Shown here one piece after another: positions 27,307 to 37,072 of a stretch of 64,000 nucleotides of DNA. Below the pieces are notes generated by a model. It ran no database searches and was not told where the DNA came from. It was given only the letters and a program-made list of their open reading frames with translations. The stretch covers positions 4,485,206-4,549,205 of the forward strand of contig NZ_CP018477.1 of the NCBI RefSeq assembly GCF_002277955.1, written 5' to 3'. The stretch is from Thermogutta terrifontis (GTDB lineage: Bacteria > Planctomycetota > Planctomycetia > Pirellulales > Thermoguttaceae). The position numbers were made by a program, and so were the translations under genes. Every line of letters starts with the position of its first letter. The stretch's first letter is position 1.

Positions 27307-30078
27307 ATGAGCAAGGCAGCGCAGCATGCGATTTTGGCCCGCCGTGATGCCACGGGCGTGCCGTTTCTCTTCGCCTGCGGTGTGATCACCGTGGTCACCA
27401 CTGCTTTTTGGTGGGCCTGGGGACGTGTCACTGCGCGGGGGGATGAGGCGAATACTGGGCTCGAAGCCTCGCCCCCGTTGCGCCTTCAACTTCATGTGGG
27501 TGACGTGCACCCCCTTATGCCCGATGGAAACAACAACGGCGTCGCCACGCTTCCCCACCGACGCTCCGAGGACAGCACCATCGAGTTGCGAATTCGAACG
27601 ACGGCGGATGCACCGTCCCTCTCCCAGCCGGTCGCCGAGACTGGGCAAATTACTCTTTCAAACGATTCGCCGGAAGAAGTCTGGATCGAAGAGAGCCTCA
27701 AGAGCGTCCCCGCCGAGGTCTGGGTCAGCGAAGAAAGACCCGCCGTGCCCTCCGTCGCCCGTAATGACGGAACTTTGCCCACCCAGCGAATTGTGTTGGA
27801 GACACCAGGATCGCAACAACAGATTGTCCTGCGGGTGCGATCTGTGAATGCGCCTCTGGTGGTCCGCAACAGCACCGATATCAACCTGGGAAGCGACGAG
27901 TCGCCGCTGGCCGATCTCGGCGTGGCTTCGACTAGCATCCCGCGCACCACCCCGAGTGTCCTCCGTTTGATCCGGGAAAACATGGAGGTGAGCCAGAGTT
28001 GGGCGGTGGCGGCCAGCCGACCGGTGCGGCCGTTCCTTCTGGATGAGCAACCGGTCCTGCGAGTCCCGGCGGATGTCATTTCCGAAGTAGCGCAGGCTGC
28101 CGGGGAGGACACAGTCCCGAACCGGCAGATGGTGCTTCTTACCTCAGTGGGCACGCCGCAGCAACCGGCGGAAAACCGTGCCGTTTCCTCACCGGTCGCT
28201 ACTGGCTGGGATTGGCCAGGGCGCACTTCTGACGCACAACCAAACCAGGCCACGCCCCACCGAGACGGTGACGGCTTTGTGACGCTCATTGACAACGAAA
28301 TGGTTGCCTTCAATAGAAGCCAGCCCGCGGAGGCTACCACCCCACAGTTCCGCGTGATCACGCCCCAGCCCTCTCTGGCTGGCCAGGCAACAGGTCCTTC
28401 GTTTGGCCAAACCGAGGACGAGCGACCTGAGGCACCGGAACCGACGTTCAATCAAAACAGTTCGTCGGAGGGCAACCCGCCGCTTCGTCCTGTTCAACCG
28501 TCAATCGTGGGCGATTCAGGTGATGTCAGCGGACAGGCGGGGAAGCCCTCCCGTCCACCGGTTCAGGTGAAGGAGTTCAGCCCTTCCGGCAATTCCAGAG
28601 CAGCCGCTTTGACAGGTTTGCAAACCGAGGCTCCGGCGGTTTCTCCGTCTCCGGCGCCTGAGCAACCGAGATCAGACCTCGCTGCGAGCCCGTTTGAAAT
28701 CATCGAGGAGTCGGGCGAGTTGACGGTCATCGTGCGGCGGAGCAAACTGCTGCGCACGCAGGTGGACGTCTATCGCACGGCGGTTGTGGATTCCAGCATC
28801 TGCGACGTGGTTCAGTTCACACCCCGGGAGATTTCTATCCTGGGCAAAAGCCAGGGTGCCACGCATGTGACGTTCTGGTTCCAGGATGAGCGCTATCGCC
28901 CGGTGACGTATCTCGTGCGGGTTGTCCCCGATCCGGAGGTCGAGAAAACGCAGGTGAAGCGCTATGAACTGCTCGAATCACATCTCGCCAAGTTATTTCC
29001 CGAAAGCAAAGTGGACCTGATCGTCGTCGGCGATAAGCTCGTGGTCAAGGGCCAGGCACGCGATGCCGCCGAAGCCGCCCAGATCATGGCGGTGATCCGC
29101 GGTGAGCTGGTTCGTGGCCGGAGTGTCGCCGAGGGGAAGGCGGCCGATCCGGTTGGTCAGGAAGCGGCCGGGCAGACACTCCCCGCAATCCAGGTGATCA
29201 ACATGCTGCGGATTCCCGGCCCACCGCAGGTTGCTCTGAAAGTCAAAATTGCCGAGCTCAATCGGACAGCCGCCCGCAACTTCGGTGTGGACATGCATCT
29301 GAACTTCGACCAGGGGAAGTTCCTCATTCAATCCCTGCTGAACATCTCGTCCGGCGGTTCGGCAAGTGTCATTGGTAACTTTGATGGGGGCGACCTCCAG
29401 TTTGGACTGCACTATCTGGAAGAACATGGCGTGGTGCGCCTGCTGAGCGAACCCACACTGGTGACCATCAGCGGTCGTCCGGCCACGTTCATCGCGGGTG
29501 GAGAGTTTGCGGTGCCCACGGCTGTCGGCGTCAACGGCGTGGGTGCGGTCACCACAGACTTCCGGGCGTATGGAGCGATCATCACGTTCCTGCCCACCGT
29601 GCTGGACAAGGACCTCATCCGACTGGAGGTGGCTCCGGAATTCAGCCAGATCGACAAGAAGAACACAGTCAACGGTACGCCGGGTCTGCGAACCCGTGCC
29701 GTGACCACCACTGTGGAAATGCGCGAGGGCCAGACGCTGGCCATTGCAGGATTGCTGGACGATTCCATGACCGGCAACAATCAGGGTGATTTGCCGATAT
29801 TCAACCAGATCTTCGGACGTCGCAGCCTCAGCCGTAACGAAACCGAACTCATCATCCTGGTCACGCCGGAGATCGTCCATCCGATGGAGCCCGAGGAAGT
29901 GCCGCCGCTGCCAGGTTTCGATGTCACCGAGCCGACCAACCACGAGTTCTACCTCAAAGGTCATCTCGAAGGGCGGCCCACTCAGGAATACGACAGCACG
30001 ACCTGGCCGCGCCTCCGTCGGCGATACAACGCCGGTGGACCGGCCACCATCTCCGGCCCCTACGGCCACGGCGATTGA
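27307..30078 (+). CDS. secretin of the CpaC/RcpA type (type II/III secretion family)
   Basis: 923 residues, about twice the usual CpaC length. A signal-anchor-like stretch (VPFLFACGVITVVTTAFWWAWG) starts the protein, then ~430 residues of Ser/Pro/Thr-rich low-complexity sequence. A pilus-assembly N-terminal domain follows at about 465-560 (ELTVIVRRSKLLRTQVDVYRTAVVDSSICDVV), then a BON-like segment (PESKVDLIVVGDKLVVKGQARDAAEAAQIM), and the secretin domain at about 635-860 with VRLLSEPTLVTISGRPATFIAGGEF, AIITFLPTVLDKDLI and ETELIILVTPEIVHPM. It would form a ring in the outer membrane for Tad-like pili or secretion. The ATPase and platform genes are not in the window. Confidence 0.9.
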   Translation: MSKAAQHAILARRDATGVPFLFACGVITVVTTAFWWAWGRVTARGDEANTGLEASPPLRLQLHVGDVHPLMPDGNNNGVATLPHRRSEDSTIELRIRTTADAPSLSQPVAETGQITLSNDSPEEVWIEESLKSVPAEVWVSEERPAVPSVARNDGTLPTQRIVLETPGSQQQIVLRVRSVNAPLVVRNSTDINLGSDESPLADLGVASTSIPRTTPSVLRLIRENMEVSQSWAVAASRPVRPFLLDEQPVLRVPADVISEVAQAAGEDTVPNRQMVLLTSVGTPQQPAENRAVSSPVATGWDWPGRTSDAQPNQATPHRDGDGFVTLIDNEMVAFNRSQPAEATTPQFRVITPQPSLAGQATGPSFGQTEDERPEAPEPTFNQNSSSEGNPPLRPVQPSIVGDSGDVSGQAGKPSRPPVQVKEFSPSGNSRAAALTGLQTEAPAVSPSPAPEQPRSDLAASPFEIIEESGELTVIVRRSKLLRTQVDVYRTAVVDSSICDVVQFTPREISILGKSQGATHVTFWFQDERYRPVTYLVRVVPDPEVEKTQVKRYELLESHLAKLFPESKVDLIVVGDKLVVKGQARDAAEAAQIMAVIRGELVRGRSVAEGKAADPVGQEAAGQTLPAIQVINMLRIPGPPQVALKVKIAELNRTAARNFGVDMHLNFDQGKFLIQSLLNISSGGSASVIGNFDGGDLQFGLHYLEEHGVVRLLSEPTLVTISGRPATFIAGGEFAVPTAVGVNGVGAVTTDFRAYGAIITFLPTVLDKDLIRLEVAPEFSQIDKKNTVNGTPGLRTRAVTTTVEMREGQTLAIAGLLDDSMTGNNQGDLPIFNQIFGRRSLSRNETELIILVTPEIVHPMEPEEVPPLPGFDVTEPTNHEFYLKGHLEGRPTQEYDSTTWPRLRRRYNAGGPATISGPYGHGD

Positions 30079-30186
30079 CGCAAGCACACACAGATACTTC
30101 CTGCACCGCAAGAAAACATACACAGTCACAATTCCGCACAAGATCCCAAAACGAAATAATCTGCCAGGAGAATCGTGAGATAAGCC

Positions 30187-30825
30187 ATGAACCGGCACAA
30201 ACGCATCCTGCAAACGGGATTGACGAATGGAACGCGTGGGCAACGCATTTCGGAAAGCACGCCGCCGAAGGAGCACCGTGGGTGGCGATGTTTCGCCGCG
30301 ATCCCGTGGGGACTGCTGAGCGTGGTGCTGCTGGTCGGTTGCCATACACCGAAGGTCTCTCACGAGGCGAAAATGGGCCCGGTGTACGACCGACCGTTCC
30401 CGCTCGGCCAGGTGACGGATGCGCACTGGGAAACGATGCAGACCAACGCGGAAGCCGCGGACTTCATCTTTTATGATCACGAATTCGTGGGCCAGACGGC
30501 CGACCTAACTCCTCTGGGGCGAAAACACCTGTTGTCTGTGGCACTGCGATTGGAGCATGTTCCCTTCCCTGTTGTGGTGGAAGAGTCGCCCCGTGGTGAA
30601 AACCCGCAGCTTGACGAAGCACGACGGCAAACCATCGTCAACCAGCTCGTTCAGCTCGGACTCAACCGCGAGATGGTCGAGGCCCGGGTGGTTGTGGCAC
30701 CGGCGTTCACGGAAGGCCTTTCCGCCATCGAGGGTGAGGCAGCGTACTACAGCACGCTTCTCGATAGCCAGTACGGGACGGGCTTTCGCGGCATGAACCG
30801 GGGTTTCAGCGGCTGGCGACGGTAG
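30187..30825 (+). CDS. lipoprotein, probably linked to the secretin
   Basis: 212 residues. A charged N-terminus is followed by a hydrophobic stretch ending in a lipobox (LLSVVLLVGC, Cys near residue 55). The mature part includes LTPLGRKHLLSVALRLEHVPFPVVVEES and DEARRQTIVNQLVQLGLNREMVEARVVVAPAFTEGL, which reads like an OmpA/CpaD-type peptidoglycan-associated fold, similar in idea to the CpaD lipoprotein that helps Tad secretins assemble. That role is inferred from position 108 bp after the secretin gene. The long 40-residue stretch ahead of the signal is unusual; a later start is possible. Confidence 0.75.
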   Translation: MNRHKRILQTGLTNGTRGQRISESTPPKEHRGWRCFAAIPWGLLSVVLLVGCHTPKVSHEAKMGPVYDRPFPLGQVTDAHWETMQTNAEAADFIFYDHEFVGQTADLTPLGRKHLLSVALRLEHVPFPVVVEESPRGENPQLDEARRQTIVNQLVQLGLNREMVEARVVVAPAFTEGLSAIEGEAAYYSTLLDSQYGTGFRGMNRGFSGWRR

Positions 30826-31284
30826 GCTTGCTGCCGGCTTCGCAAAGATCGGCAAATGCGCATGGGACGGAGGTGGCCCCTCTGTCCCATTTCTCTTTCG
30901 GAGGGACCCGCTTGTCGGGTCCGAGGGATAACGCTCGATCATCCATTCCCTCTCACCGGGCACGACCAGCGCGCCCCGCCCAATTTTCCGGAGGGACGTG
31001 CTTGTCACGTCCAGATTCGGAGGGACGCGCTTGTCGCGTCCGATCAACACCGATCGGCACCCCGTCACGGAGCATGGCAAGCGTCCCCCTACTCCGAAAA
31101 TTCCTGCCCCTCGTGTCGCCTTCCACCTCCAGACTGGGTGAAGCTCAGGATATGTGTGCCTGGCCTTTTCTTGACAACACCTACCTGGCCGGTCATCATT
31201 ACTGGCGTCTCAAGGGCGGCCAAAGCGGGATGGCTTCGGCTTGTGGTTGAAGTGGCGTGGCCTTTTTCCGGGAGGGTTGAACCG
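30826..31284. repeat. spacer with hairpin repeats
   Basis: Hairpins at 30904-30922 (GGACCCGCTTGTCGGGTCC), near 30995 (GGACGTGCTTGTCACGTCC) and 31023-31041 (GGACGCGCTTGTCGCGTCC), plus a decayed GGGCACG copy near 30958. The rest up to the Tat-protein gene has no gene. Confidence 0.8.
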
Positions 31285-32715
31285 ATGTGTGAACACTGCA
31301 CGCGCCGTGAATTCCTGGGTAGCAGCGTCCTCAGCGCTCTGGCAGCATCCGCGAGCTGGAGCTACACATGGGCATCGCAGGCGGCTCCCGTTCAGCGGCC
31401 TGAAAAAGTCAAGATTGGCGTTCTCTGGTCAGGCTCACCGGGGCCGGCGGATCGTGGCTGGAACACCGATCCGCCTCATGTTGAAAAAATGCAAAAAGTC
31501 CTCACCGAGGTGGAACAAAAGCTGGGGAATGTCGAGCTGGTCCATGGCAAATCGGAGAACGCCGAGCAGACCAAGAACTTTTTGGGCACCATCGGGGAAG
31601 GCACACCGGTTCTCGCCATCAACCTCAGTTGCTTTGCCCTCACCCGGCTGGTCGGTCCAATCCTGGAAGCCCGCCATCCGATGATCGTCTTCTCGCTGCC
31701 GGCCAGTGGGCACGACTGGATGTATCCTCATCGGTGGCAGCGGGCGGGACACCGCGTCACGCTGTTTGCGACGAGCGATCTGGCCGAACTGGAACACGCG
31801 GTGCGGCTGCTGCGGGTCATTCCGCTCCTCAAGCAAACGCGGATTCTTCTGTTCCCGCCGGCCCGCGGAACAGCCCCGGCTTGTTCCCCGGAACTGATCA
31901 AAGAGCGTCTCGGGGCAGAAGTCCTGGCCGTCGAGCAGGCGGCGTTCGACGAGATGATGGCGGCGGTGGAAGAGGACGCCGTCCGCGAAGAAGCCCAGCG
32001 ATGGATCAAAGGCGCCAAGCAGATCATAGAACCCACCGAAGAAGATATCTACAAAGCCGCCCGGGTGAGTGTGGCTCTCAATCGGCTCATGGATAAATAC
32101 CAGGCTCAGGGGCTGGCGGTGGGCACGTGCATGGGCTGGTTGCCACGGGGATTCCCCTGCCTCGGTTTCGCACGGTTGCGGGATCGCGGACTACCGGCCG
32201 CCTGCGAGGGTGACATGGATTCGCTGCTCACGATGCTTATTTTCCGATATGCCTTTGATAAACCCGGCTTCCAGGGAAATGCCACCTTCGACACGTCGCG
32301 GAATGTGCTTTGGACCGCCCACTGCACCGGGCCGCTGAAGCTGGATAGCATCGACGGCCCCGAGCATCCCTATCTGCTCCGCGGGCATTCGGAAGTCGGT
32401 GGCAGCGGATGTGTGCCCGAAGTGCAGTACCGCGTCGGCGAGGTCATCACCCGAACCAAATTCGTTAACCTGGACACCTTACTGATATCCACAGCCAAAA
32501 TTGTGGAAGTGCCCGAAAAATCGGTCCACGGCTGTCGCACGCAGTTGGTCAGCGAAGTCCGCGACGCGGCCAAAATGGTGGTCAACTGGAGCAGCGCCCT
32601 CCAAACCGAGGATGCGATGACGCTCCTCCATCGGGTAGTGTTTTACGGGGATCACCTGCAAAGTGCCTACCACCTGGCCCGCCTGATGGGGTGGAATGTC
32701 ATTGAAGAGGGTTGA
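31285..32715 (+). CDS. Tat-exported L-fucose isomerase-like protein
   Basis: 476 residues. The N-terminus CTRREFLGSSVLSALAASASW is a twin-arginine signal. The mature protein has the layout of the L-fucose/L-arabinose isomerase superfamily: a Rossmann-like first half (KIGVLWSGSP, VLAINLSCFALTRLVGPIL) and a C-terminal half with GLAVGTCMGWLP, LPAACEGDMDSLLTMLIFRYA and HCTGPLKLDSI. Export by Tat is odd for a sugar isomerase, so the protein may have a different role or may be a folded periplasmic enzyme. A GGGAGG box supports the ATG at 31285; the frame stays open further upstream through repeat DNA. Neighbours suggest fucose or sulfated-sugar metabolism. Confidence 0.75.
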   Translation: MCEHCTRREFLGSSVLSALAASASWSYTWASQAAPVQRPEKVKIGVLWSGSPGPADRGWNTDPPHVEKMQKVLTEVEQKLGNVELVHGKSENAEQTKNFLGTIGEGTPVLAINLSCFALTRLVGPILEARHPMIVFSLPASGHDWMYPHRWQRAGHRVTLFATSDLAELEHAVRLLRVIPLLKQTRILLFPPARGTAPACSPELIKERLGAEVLAVEQAAFDEMMAAVEEDAVREEAQRWIKGAKQIIEPTEEDIYKAARVSVALNRLMDKYQAQGLAVGTCMGWLPRGFPCLGFARLRDRGLPAACEGDMDSLLTMLIFRYAFDKPGFQGNATFDTSRNVLWTAHCTGPLKLDSIDGPEHPYLLRGHSEVGGSGCVPEVQYRVGEVITRTKFVNLDTLLISTAKIVEVPEKSVHGCRTQLVSEVRDAAKMVVNWSSALQTEDAMTLLHRVVFYGDHLQSAYHLARLMGWNVIEEG

Positions 32716-32721
32716 GCCCCA

Positions 32722-34227
32722 TCACGGCTGAAATTCGCCGAACCATTCCTGGGCAAAATATGCCCGGAGGCCCTCGGGCCAGGAGGCACTTTCCGCTGGG
32801 AGAGTGCCTCTCCCTCGCCGCTGATTGCTTTGAGGCTTGGCTTTTGGGCCTTCCGGCTTATTCACTTTGGGTAGCCATTTGGCCAGCTCCGCCTTGACTT
32901 CAGCGTAAGCCGGATCGCTGGCGAGATTGGTCCACTCCATTGGATCTTTCTCGTGATCGTAGAGTTCTTCCGTCCCGTCGCTGTAGCGGATATAGCGCCA
33001 GCGCTCCGATCGTACTGCGTGATTCATATAGCCGTGCGTGGTCACAACCGGTCGATCCCAGGGCGCATCCGGCTGCTTGAGGAGCGGCACGATGCTCCTG
33101 CCCTCCACGTGCGCCGGGATGGGAAGGTCGCACAACTCGCACAAAGTGGGATAGAGGTCGAGCAGGCTCACCGTGCGATGGCACTGGCTTCCTGGCTGCG
33201 TTACACCTGGGGCACAGATGATGAGGGGCACGCGGGTGGCTTCTTCCCATAGTGTGAATTTCCGCCAGTGAAGTTTTTCACCCAGGTGCCACCCGTGGTC
33301 CCCCCACACGACCACGATTGTATTCGTGGCATAAGGGCTTTTTTGAAAGGCATCCAGTAACCGGCCCACCTGGCGATCCACAAACTCGATGCTGGCCAGG
33401 TAGCCCTGAACGGCTTTTTCCCAGTTGTGGGTGGCCAGCACCCGCGCATGGTCGCCCTGAGGGTTGGCGATCTTTTTCCCCAAGGGCGGGACGTCGTCCA
33501 GATCGTCTTCCTTCACCTGAGGAAGAACGATGTTCGCCAGAGGAAAGTCGTCGAAATACGGGCGCGGCACATACCAGGGCAAATGCGGACGAATGTAACC
33601 GACCGCCAGAAAGAACGGGCGATCGTGCTTCTGGCCGAGGAACTCAATCGCCCAATCACTCAGCTTGGTGTCGCCCATCGCGGCGTCATCCACATCCAGG
33701 GGCCCCCAATCGAATTGCGCCGCATTTGGGATGCCATTGAGAGGCCGATTTGGCGGTACTGGATCACCAGGCCGGTCCCAGTACACCTCCCACGATTGGG
33801 GATCGTTGAAAACATTATGGAAGAGCTTTCCTCCTCCGTACACCTTGTAACCGTGAGCCATGAAATGCTGAAACACAGTAATGGTGTCCGGAAGTTGCGG
33901 TCGCCAGGGGTTGTCATTGTGATAGACACCTGACGAGGACGGTAAAACGCCGCACAACAGGCTCGTTCGGGAAGGATTGCACGCCGGGGCCGTGCAGTAC
34001 GCGCGGGTGAAAATCATCCCCCGCTTCGCGAGGGCGTCCAAATTCGGCGTTTTTGCCTGCGGGTGGCCGCCAAGGAAGCCCGTCCAATCATTGAGATCGT
34101 CAATCGCGATGAAGAGGACATTGGGTTTGCTCGGGGCAGATGGGGCCTCTCCGAATCCAGAGGTTTGGAACACCCACATCCAGCCCATACCGAGGACCAG
34201 AAGCGCGACACTCCGACCACTGACCAT
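32722..34227 (-). CDS. secreted sulfatase, formylglycine type
   Basis: 501 residues with a signal peptide (VALLVLGMGWMWVFQTSGFG). The metal-binding DD pair lies in FIAIDDLNDW (residues 43-44), and the sulfatase signature is CNPSRTSLLCG, with Cys83 as the residue to be changed to formylglycine. TTIVVVWGDHGWHLGEKLHW and GYIRPHLPWYVPRPY match iduronate-2-sulfatase-like members. Substrate is not readable; sulfated algal or host glycans are usual in this phylum. ATG 34227 has a GGGGGAGG box. It converges with the fucose-isomerase-like gene, 6 bp away. Confidence 0.93.
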   Translation of the reverse strand: MVSGRSVALLVLGMGWMWVFQTSGFGEAPSAPSKPNVLFIAIDDLNDWTGFLGGHPQAKTPNLDALAKRGMIFTRAYCTAPACNPSRTSLLCGVLPSSSGVYHNDNPWRPQLPDTITVFQHFMAHGYKVYGGGKLFHNVFNDPQSWEVYWDRPGDPVPPNRPLNGIPNAAQFDWGPLDVDDAAMGDTKLSDWAIEFLGQKHDRPFFLAVGYIRPHLPWYVPRPYFDDFPLANIVLPQVKEDDLDDVPPLGKKIANPQGDHARVLATHNWEKAVQGYLASIEFVDRQVGRLLDAFQKSPYATNTIVVVWGDHGWHLGEKLHWRKFTLWEEATRVPLIICAPGVTQPGSQCHRTVSLLDLYPTLCELCDLPIPAHVEGRSIVPLLKQPDAPWDRPVVTTHGYMNHAVRSERWRYIRYSDGTEELYDHEKDPMEWTNLASDPAYAEVKAELAKWLPKVNKPEGPKAKPQSNQRRGRGTLPAESASWPEGLRAYFAQEWFGEFQP

Positions 34228-34608
34228 GAGACACCTCCCCCTGTGGTTAAACAATTGAAGCATCTGCTGGCGGGGCCAACGCGTCTTCCCCAATCCAAAC
34301 TGAAACCGACCCCAATTTACCCGAGTCCAGGTTCCTCCGGGAGCACCGGTGGGCCGCCACATCGTGGAGGAATGCTTTGCCGTTCATTTCCGCCGGCCGT
34401 GGTTGGTGCCACAACTTTGTGGTCCCCAAGGATTCTGTGGACGCATCGATGCACCCGCGCGGCACCTGAACGCAGATGACAACACCCGCGTAGAAGAATT
34501 AAACCGCTTCTGAGCCTGCCAGGGGCAGCTCCGCCGAGAAATCCCCAACGGTTTCGCGACGCCCTCCACCATTGACTCCGCGCGAGTGGACTGGCGAGGC
34601 TGTGACGA
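34228..34608. other. spacer without identified features
   Basis: Upstream of the sulfatase start there is no supported gene; the sequence contains no repeat family found elsewhere in the window. Confidence 0.5.
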
Positions 34609-34659
34609 TATAATAGCAATGAACCGTTATCAGCGTCTTTGGGGGTTGTGCTGATAACG
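34609..34659 (+). promoter_or_regulatory. -10 box and leader hairpin ahead of a small gene
   Basis: A perfect TATAAT lies at 34609-34614. Transcription would start near 34621, immediately before a perfect inverted repeat CGTTATCAGC (34625-34634) and GCTGATAACG (34650-34659) with a 15-base loop. The hairpin would then cap the 5' leader, about 25 bases before the ribosome-binding site of the small gene at 34695. No good -35 box is seen at 17 bp. An operator is the alternative. Confidence 0.45.
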
Positions 34660-34694
34660 TCGGTCATGTGTCTCCAGAATAAGGGAGGTCACAC

Positions 34695-34904
34695 TTGCTT
34701 ACCGAACAACAGGTTGCCCACAGTTGGTACTCGTTGTTCTCCAAAGGTCCGGTTGACGAAAAGAAGCTGAAACGGGCCGAATCTCTCTTGAAGCACCTGA
34801 GACCGGAAAGCCCTCTCCATTACCGGCTCAGCAAGGAACTTGAGGAAATCCGGGCGCGGTATCAGGAGCAGAATAAGAAAAGCCGAGCCGCGGCCTCAAG
34901 CTGA
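34695..34904 (+). CDS. small conserved protein, unknown
   Basis: 69 residues from a TTG start that has a GGGAGG box about 6 bases upstream. The protein is highly charged and helical (DEKKLKRAESLLKHLRPESPLHYRLSKELEEIRARYQEQNKKSR), possibly a short coiled coil. No known domain. The promoter-like box and leader hairpin just upstream, together with a good ribosome-binding site, support real expression. Function unknown. Confidence 0.65.
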   Translation: MLTEQQVAHSWYSLFSKGPVDEKKLKRAESLLKHLRPESPLHYRLSKELEEIRARYQEQNKKSRAAASS

Positions 34905-34937
34905 AGTTTTCGCTTCTGCCTTTTTTATCGGTCCCCG

Positions 34938-36221
34938 TCAGGTTCCGGCGACCCGCGCTGGGGGTTGATTTTGCGCCTGGCCAAGGCATCGTCCGATCTG
35001 GCGAACGGCCTGCCGGAGACGGTGTTCGTTTTCAACCAGCGCCAGTCGCAGATATCCTTCGCCCGCCGCGCCAAAACCGCCGCCGGGACTGACGGCCACA
35101 TCGGCTTCTTTCAGCAGTTTCATCGCAAAGTCGAACGACGACATTTGGCTGGCCCAGGGCTCGGGAATTTTCGCCCAGACAAACATCGTCGCCTTGGGCC
35201 GAACGATGGGCCAGCCGAGCCGTTCCAGCCCTTCGCAGAGGACATCGCGTCGCCGCTGGTACTCGCGGGCCTGGGCCTCGACGGCGGCATCCGTGTGTCG
35301 GAGGGCGACGATCGCCGCGACCTGAATCGCGCGAAACATGCCGTAGTCGTAATAGGTCTTCACGGTGGCGAGGGCCCGCACCATCTCCGCGTTGCCACAG
35401 CAGAATCCCACCCGCCAACCCGCCATGTTGTATCCTTTGCTCATCGTGGTGAGTTCCACGCCCACATCTCGCCCGCCGGGGACGGCCAGAAGGCTCGGCG
35501 CCCGGTAGCCGTCAAACGTGACGTCCGCGTACGCAAGGTCACTGATGACGAGAAAGCTGTAGCGCTTGGCCAGTCGCACCAATTCATGGTAAAAGTCGGC
35601 CTCCACCACGGTTGTGGTGGGATTGTGAGGAAAGTTGACCACGACGACTTTTGGGCGTGGAAACAGGTTCTGGCAGACGAAAGCCAGACGCGACAAAAAC
35701 TCGTCTGGTTTGGTCACATCCAGACTGATCGTGCTGGCACCGGCAAGAATGACCGCGTACACGTGGGGTGGATAGGAAGGGGCTGGCACGACGGCCGTAT
35801 CTCCCGGTCCCAAAAGGGCCAAGCACAGATGGCTGAATCCATCCTTTGACCCCAGGCACACGATAATTTCGGATTCGGGATCCAATCGGACGCCGAACTG
35901 CTTGAAATACTTGGAAGCCACCTCTCTGCGGAGGTTCAAAATCCCCCTTGATTCGGTGTAGCCATGATTATCTGGATCGCGGGCGGCTGCCGCAAGCTTC
36001 TCGATCACGATATCCTGCGGGGGATCACTGGGATTACCCATTCCCAAATCGATCACGTCGGCGCCTGCCCGGCGCTTTTCATAAAGGAGCTTATTGATCC
36101 GCGCAAACAGATAGGGCGGCAAACGGAGGACGCGATCGGCCACCGGGATGCTGAATCCGGAGCGGGTTTCCGTGGGACCGATCGGACCGGGGACCTCTTT
36201 CGGCAAATCTTTCTCGTGCAT
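34938..36221 (-). CDS. class I/II aminotransferase, alanine or LL-diaminopimelate type
   Basis: About 427 residues. The fold-type I PLP enzyme features are present: [10 protein letters not shown] at the substrate end, [27 protein letters not shown], the [13 protein letters not shown] Asp that contacts pyridoxal phosphate, and the Schiff-base lysine in [16 protein letters not shown]. The sequence looks like the AlaC/DapL-like branch. Reaction could be alanine or diaminopimelate transamination; the window offers no pathway neighbours to choose. Start at MHEKDLPK; the open frame upstream of this runs through unrelated DNA and the 28-bp palindrome. Confidence 0.88.
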   Translation of the reverse strand: MHEKDLPKEVPGPIGPTETRSGFSIPVADRVLRLPPYLFARINKLLYEKRRAGADVIDLGMGNPSDPPQDIVIEKLAAAARDPDNHGYTESRGILNLRREVASKYFKQFGVRLDPESEIIVCLGSKDGFSHLCLALLGPGDTAVVPAPSYPPHVYAVILAGASTISLDVTKPDEFLSRLAFVCQNLFPRPKVVVVNFPHNPTTTVVEADFYHELVRLAKRYSFLVISDLAYADVTFDGYRAPSLLAVPGGRDVGVELTTMSKGYNMAGWRVGFCCGNAEMVRALATVKTYYDYGMFRAIQVAAIVALRHTDAAVEAQAREYQRRRDVLCEGLERLGWPIVRPKATMFVWAKIPEPWASQMSSFDFAMKLLKEADVAVSPGGGFGAAGEGYLRLALVENEHRLRQAVRQIGRCLGQAQNQPPARVAGT

Positions 36222-37072
36222 ACGCTTTCGATGCCCCTCTAAAAGGGCAGCTGAACCTCCGATATAGGTGCAAATTCCTGAGTGCGTCAGTTTCTGGTTG
36301 ATCTCTTTCAGTGTACAGGATCGTCTGCAAAATGGGGAATACCGGCGCAGGCTTGACCCATTCCACGTTTTACTAAAATCCATGCCAAGCTGCGGGCACA
36401 ATGTGGTGTAGAGGCAATTCACGAATTGCCCCTACCGGCGAGCGCTTATCGTGGTTGCGGCAAAAGACCGCAAACGGCAAGGTTGTGAAGGCTAAAGCCT
36501 TCACCAAAAAGCGGCGATAAATCGCCGCACTCCATGGAGTGCGGGGCTTTAGCCCCGCTTTCCACGCGGGACTTCAGTCCCCGGTGAAACGAAATGGATG
36601 ATCCAACGTTAAATAACGGACGTGACAAGCACGTCCCTCCGAAAGCGGACCTGACAAGCAGGTCCCTCCGAGAGGTCGGAGGGGCACGCTTGTCGTGCCC
36701 GATCAGGAGGCATGGGCGATCAATCGGTGGTCATCGGACCCGACCAGCGGATCCCTCCGAATATGGACGTGACAAGCACGTCTCTCCGAAAGCGGATCCG
36801 GCAAGCAGGTCCCTCCGGGCTGTTCCCGGCGTCGTCGTGTGCGCCCAGTCGATGAAACTCCACCTGCGTTAAAAACTTTGCCGCTGTCCGTTGCATCGCC
36901 CGGTCCCGCGAAGTACATTCAAAGGCTTGGCTGACCGGGAGAGGATTTCCTGAGTGCCCCCAAAGCGGCCTGCAATCATCCGTCTCAAGACATCTCGACG
37001 GAGCGCAGTTAGATAATTTGATTCCGAATTCCTTCACTTTTTTCTTTCACATTTGCAAGAGGAGCGATCGCG
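36222..37072. repeat. 851-bp spacer with composite repeats
   Basis: A palindrome copy (GAGGCAATTCACGAATTGCC) lies near 36411-36436. The four-palindrome composite lies at about 36485-36560 in inverted orientation. Hairpins follow at 36618-36636 (GGACGTGACAAGCACGTCC), 36647-36665 (GGACCTGACAAGCAGGTCC), 36682-36700 (GGGCACGCTTGTCGTGCCC), near 36737 and near 36764 (diverged). No gene is supported. The last ~240 bp before the next gene show nothing specific. Confidence 0.85.

Noticed and set aside
28993-30480. 495-codon minus-strand frame opposite the secretin
   Set aside because: Mirror of the secretin domain, with no recognisable protein features.
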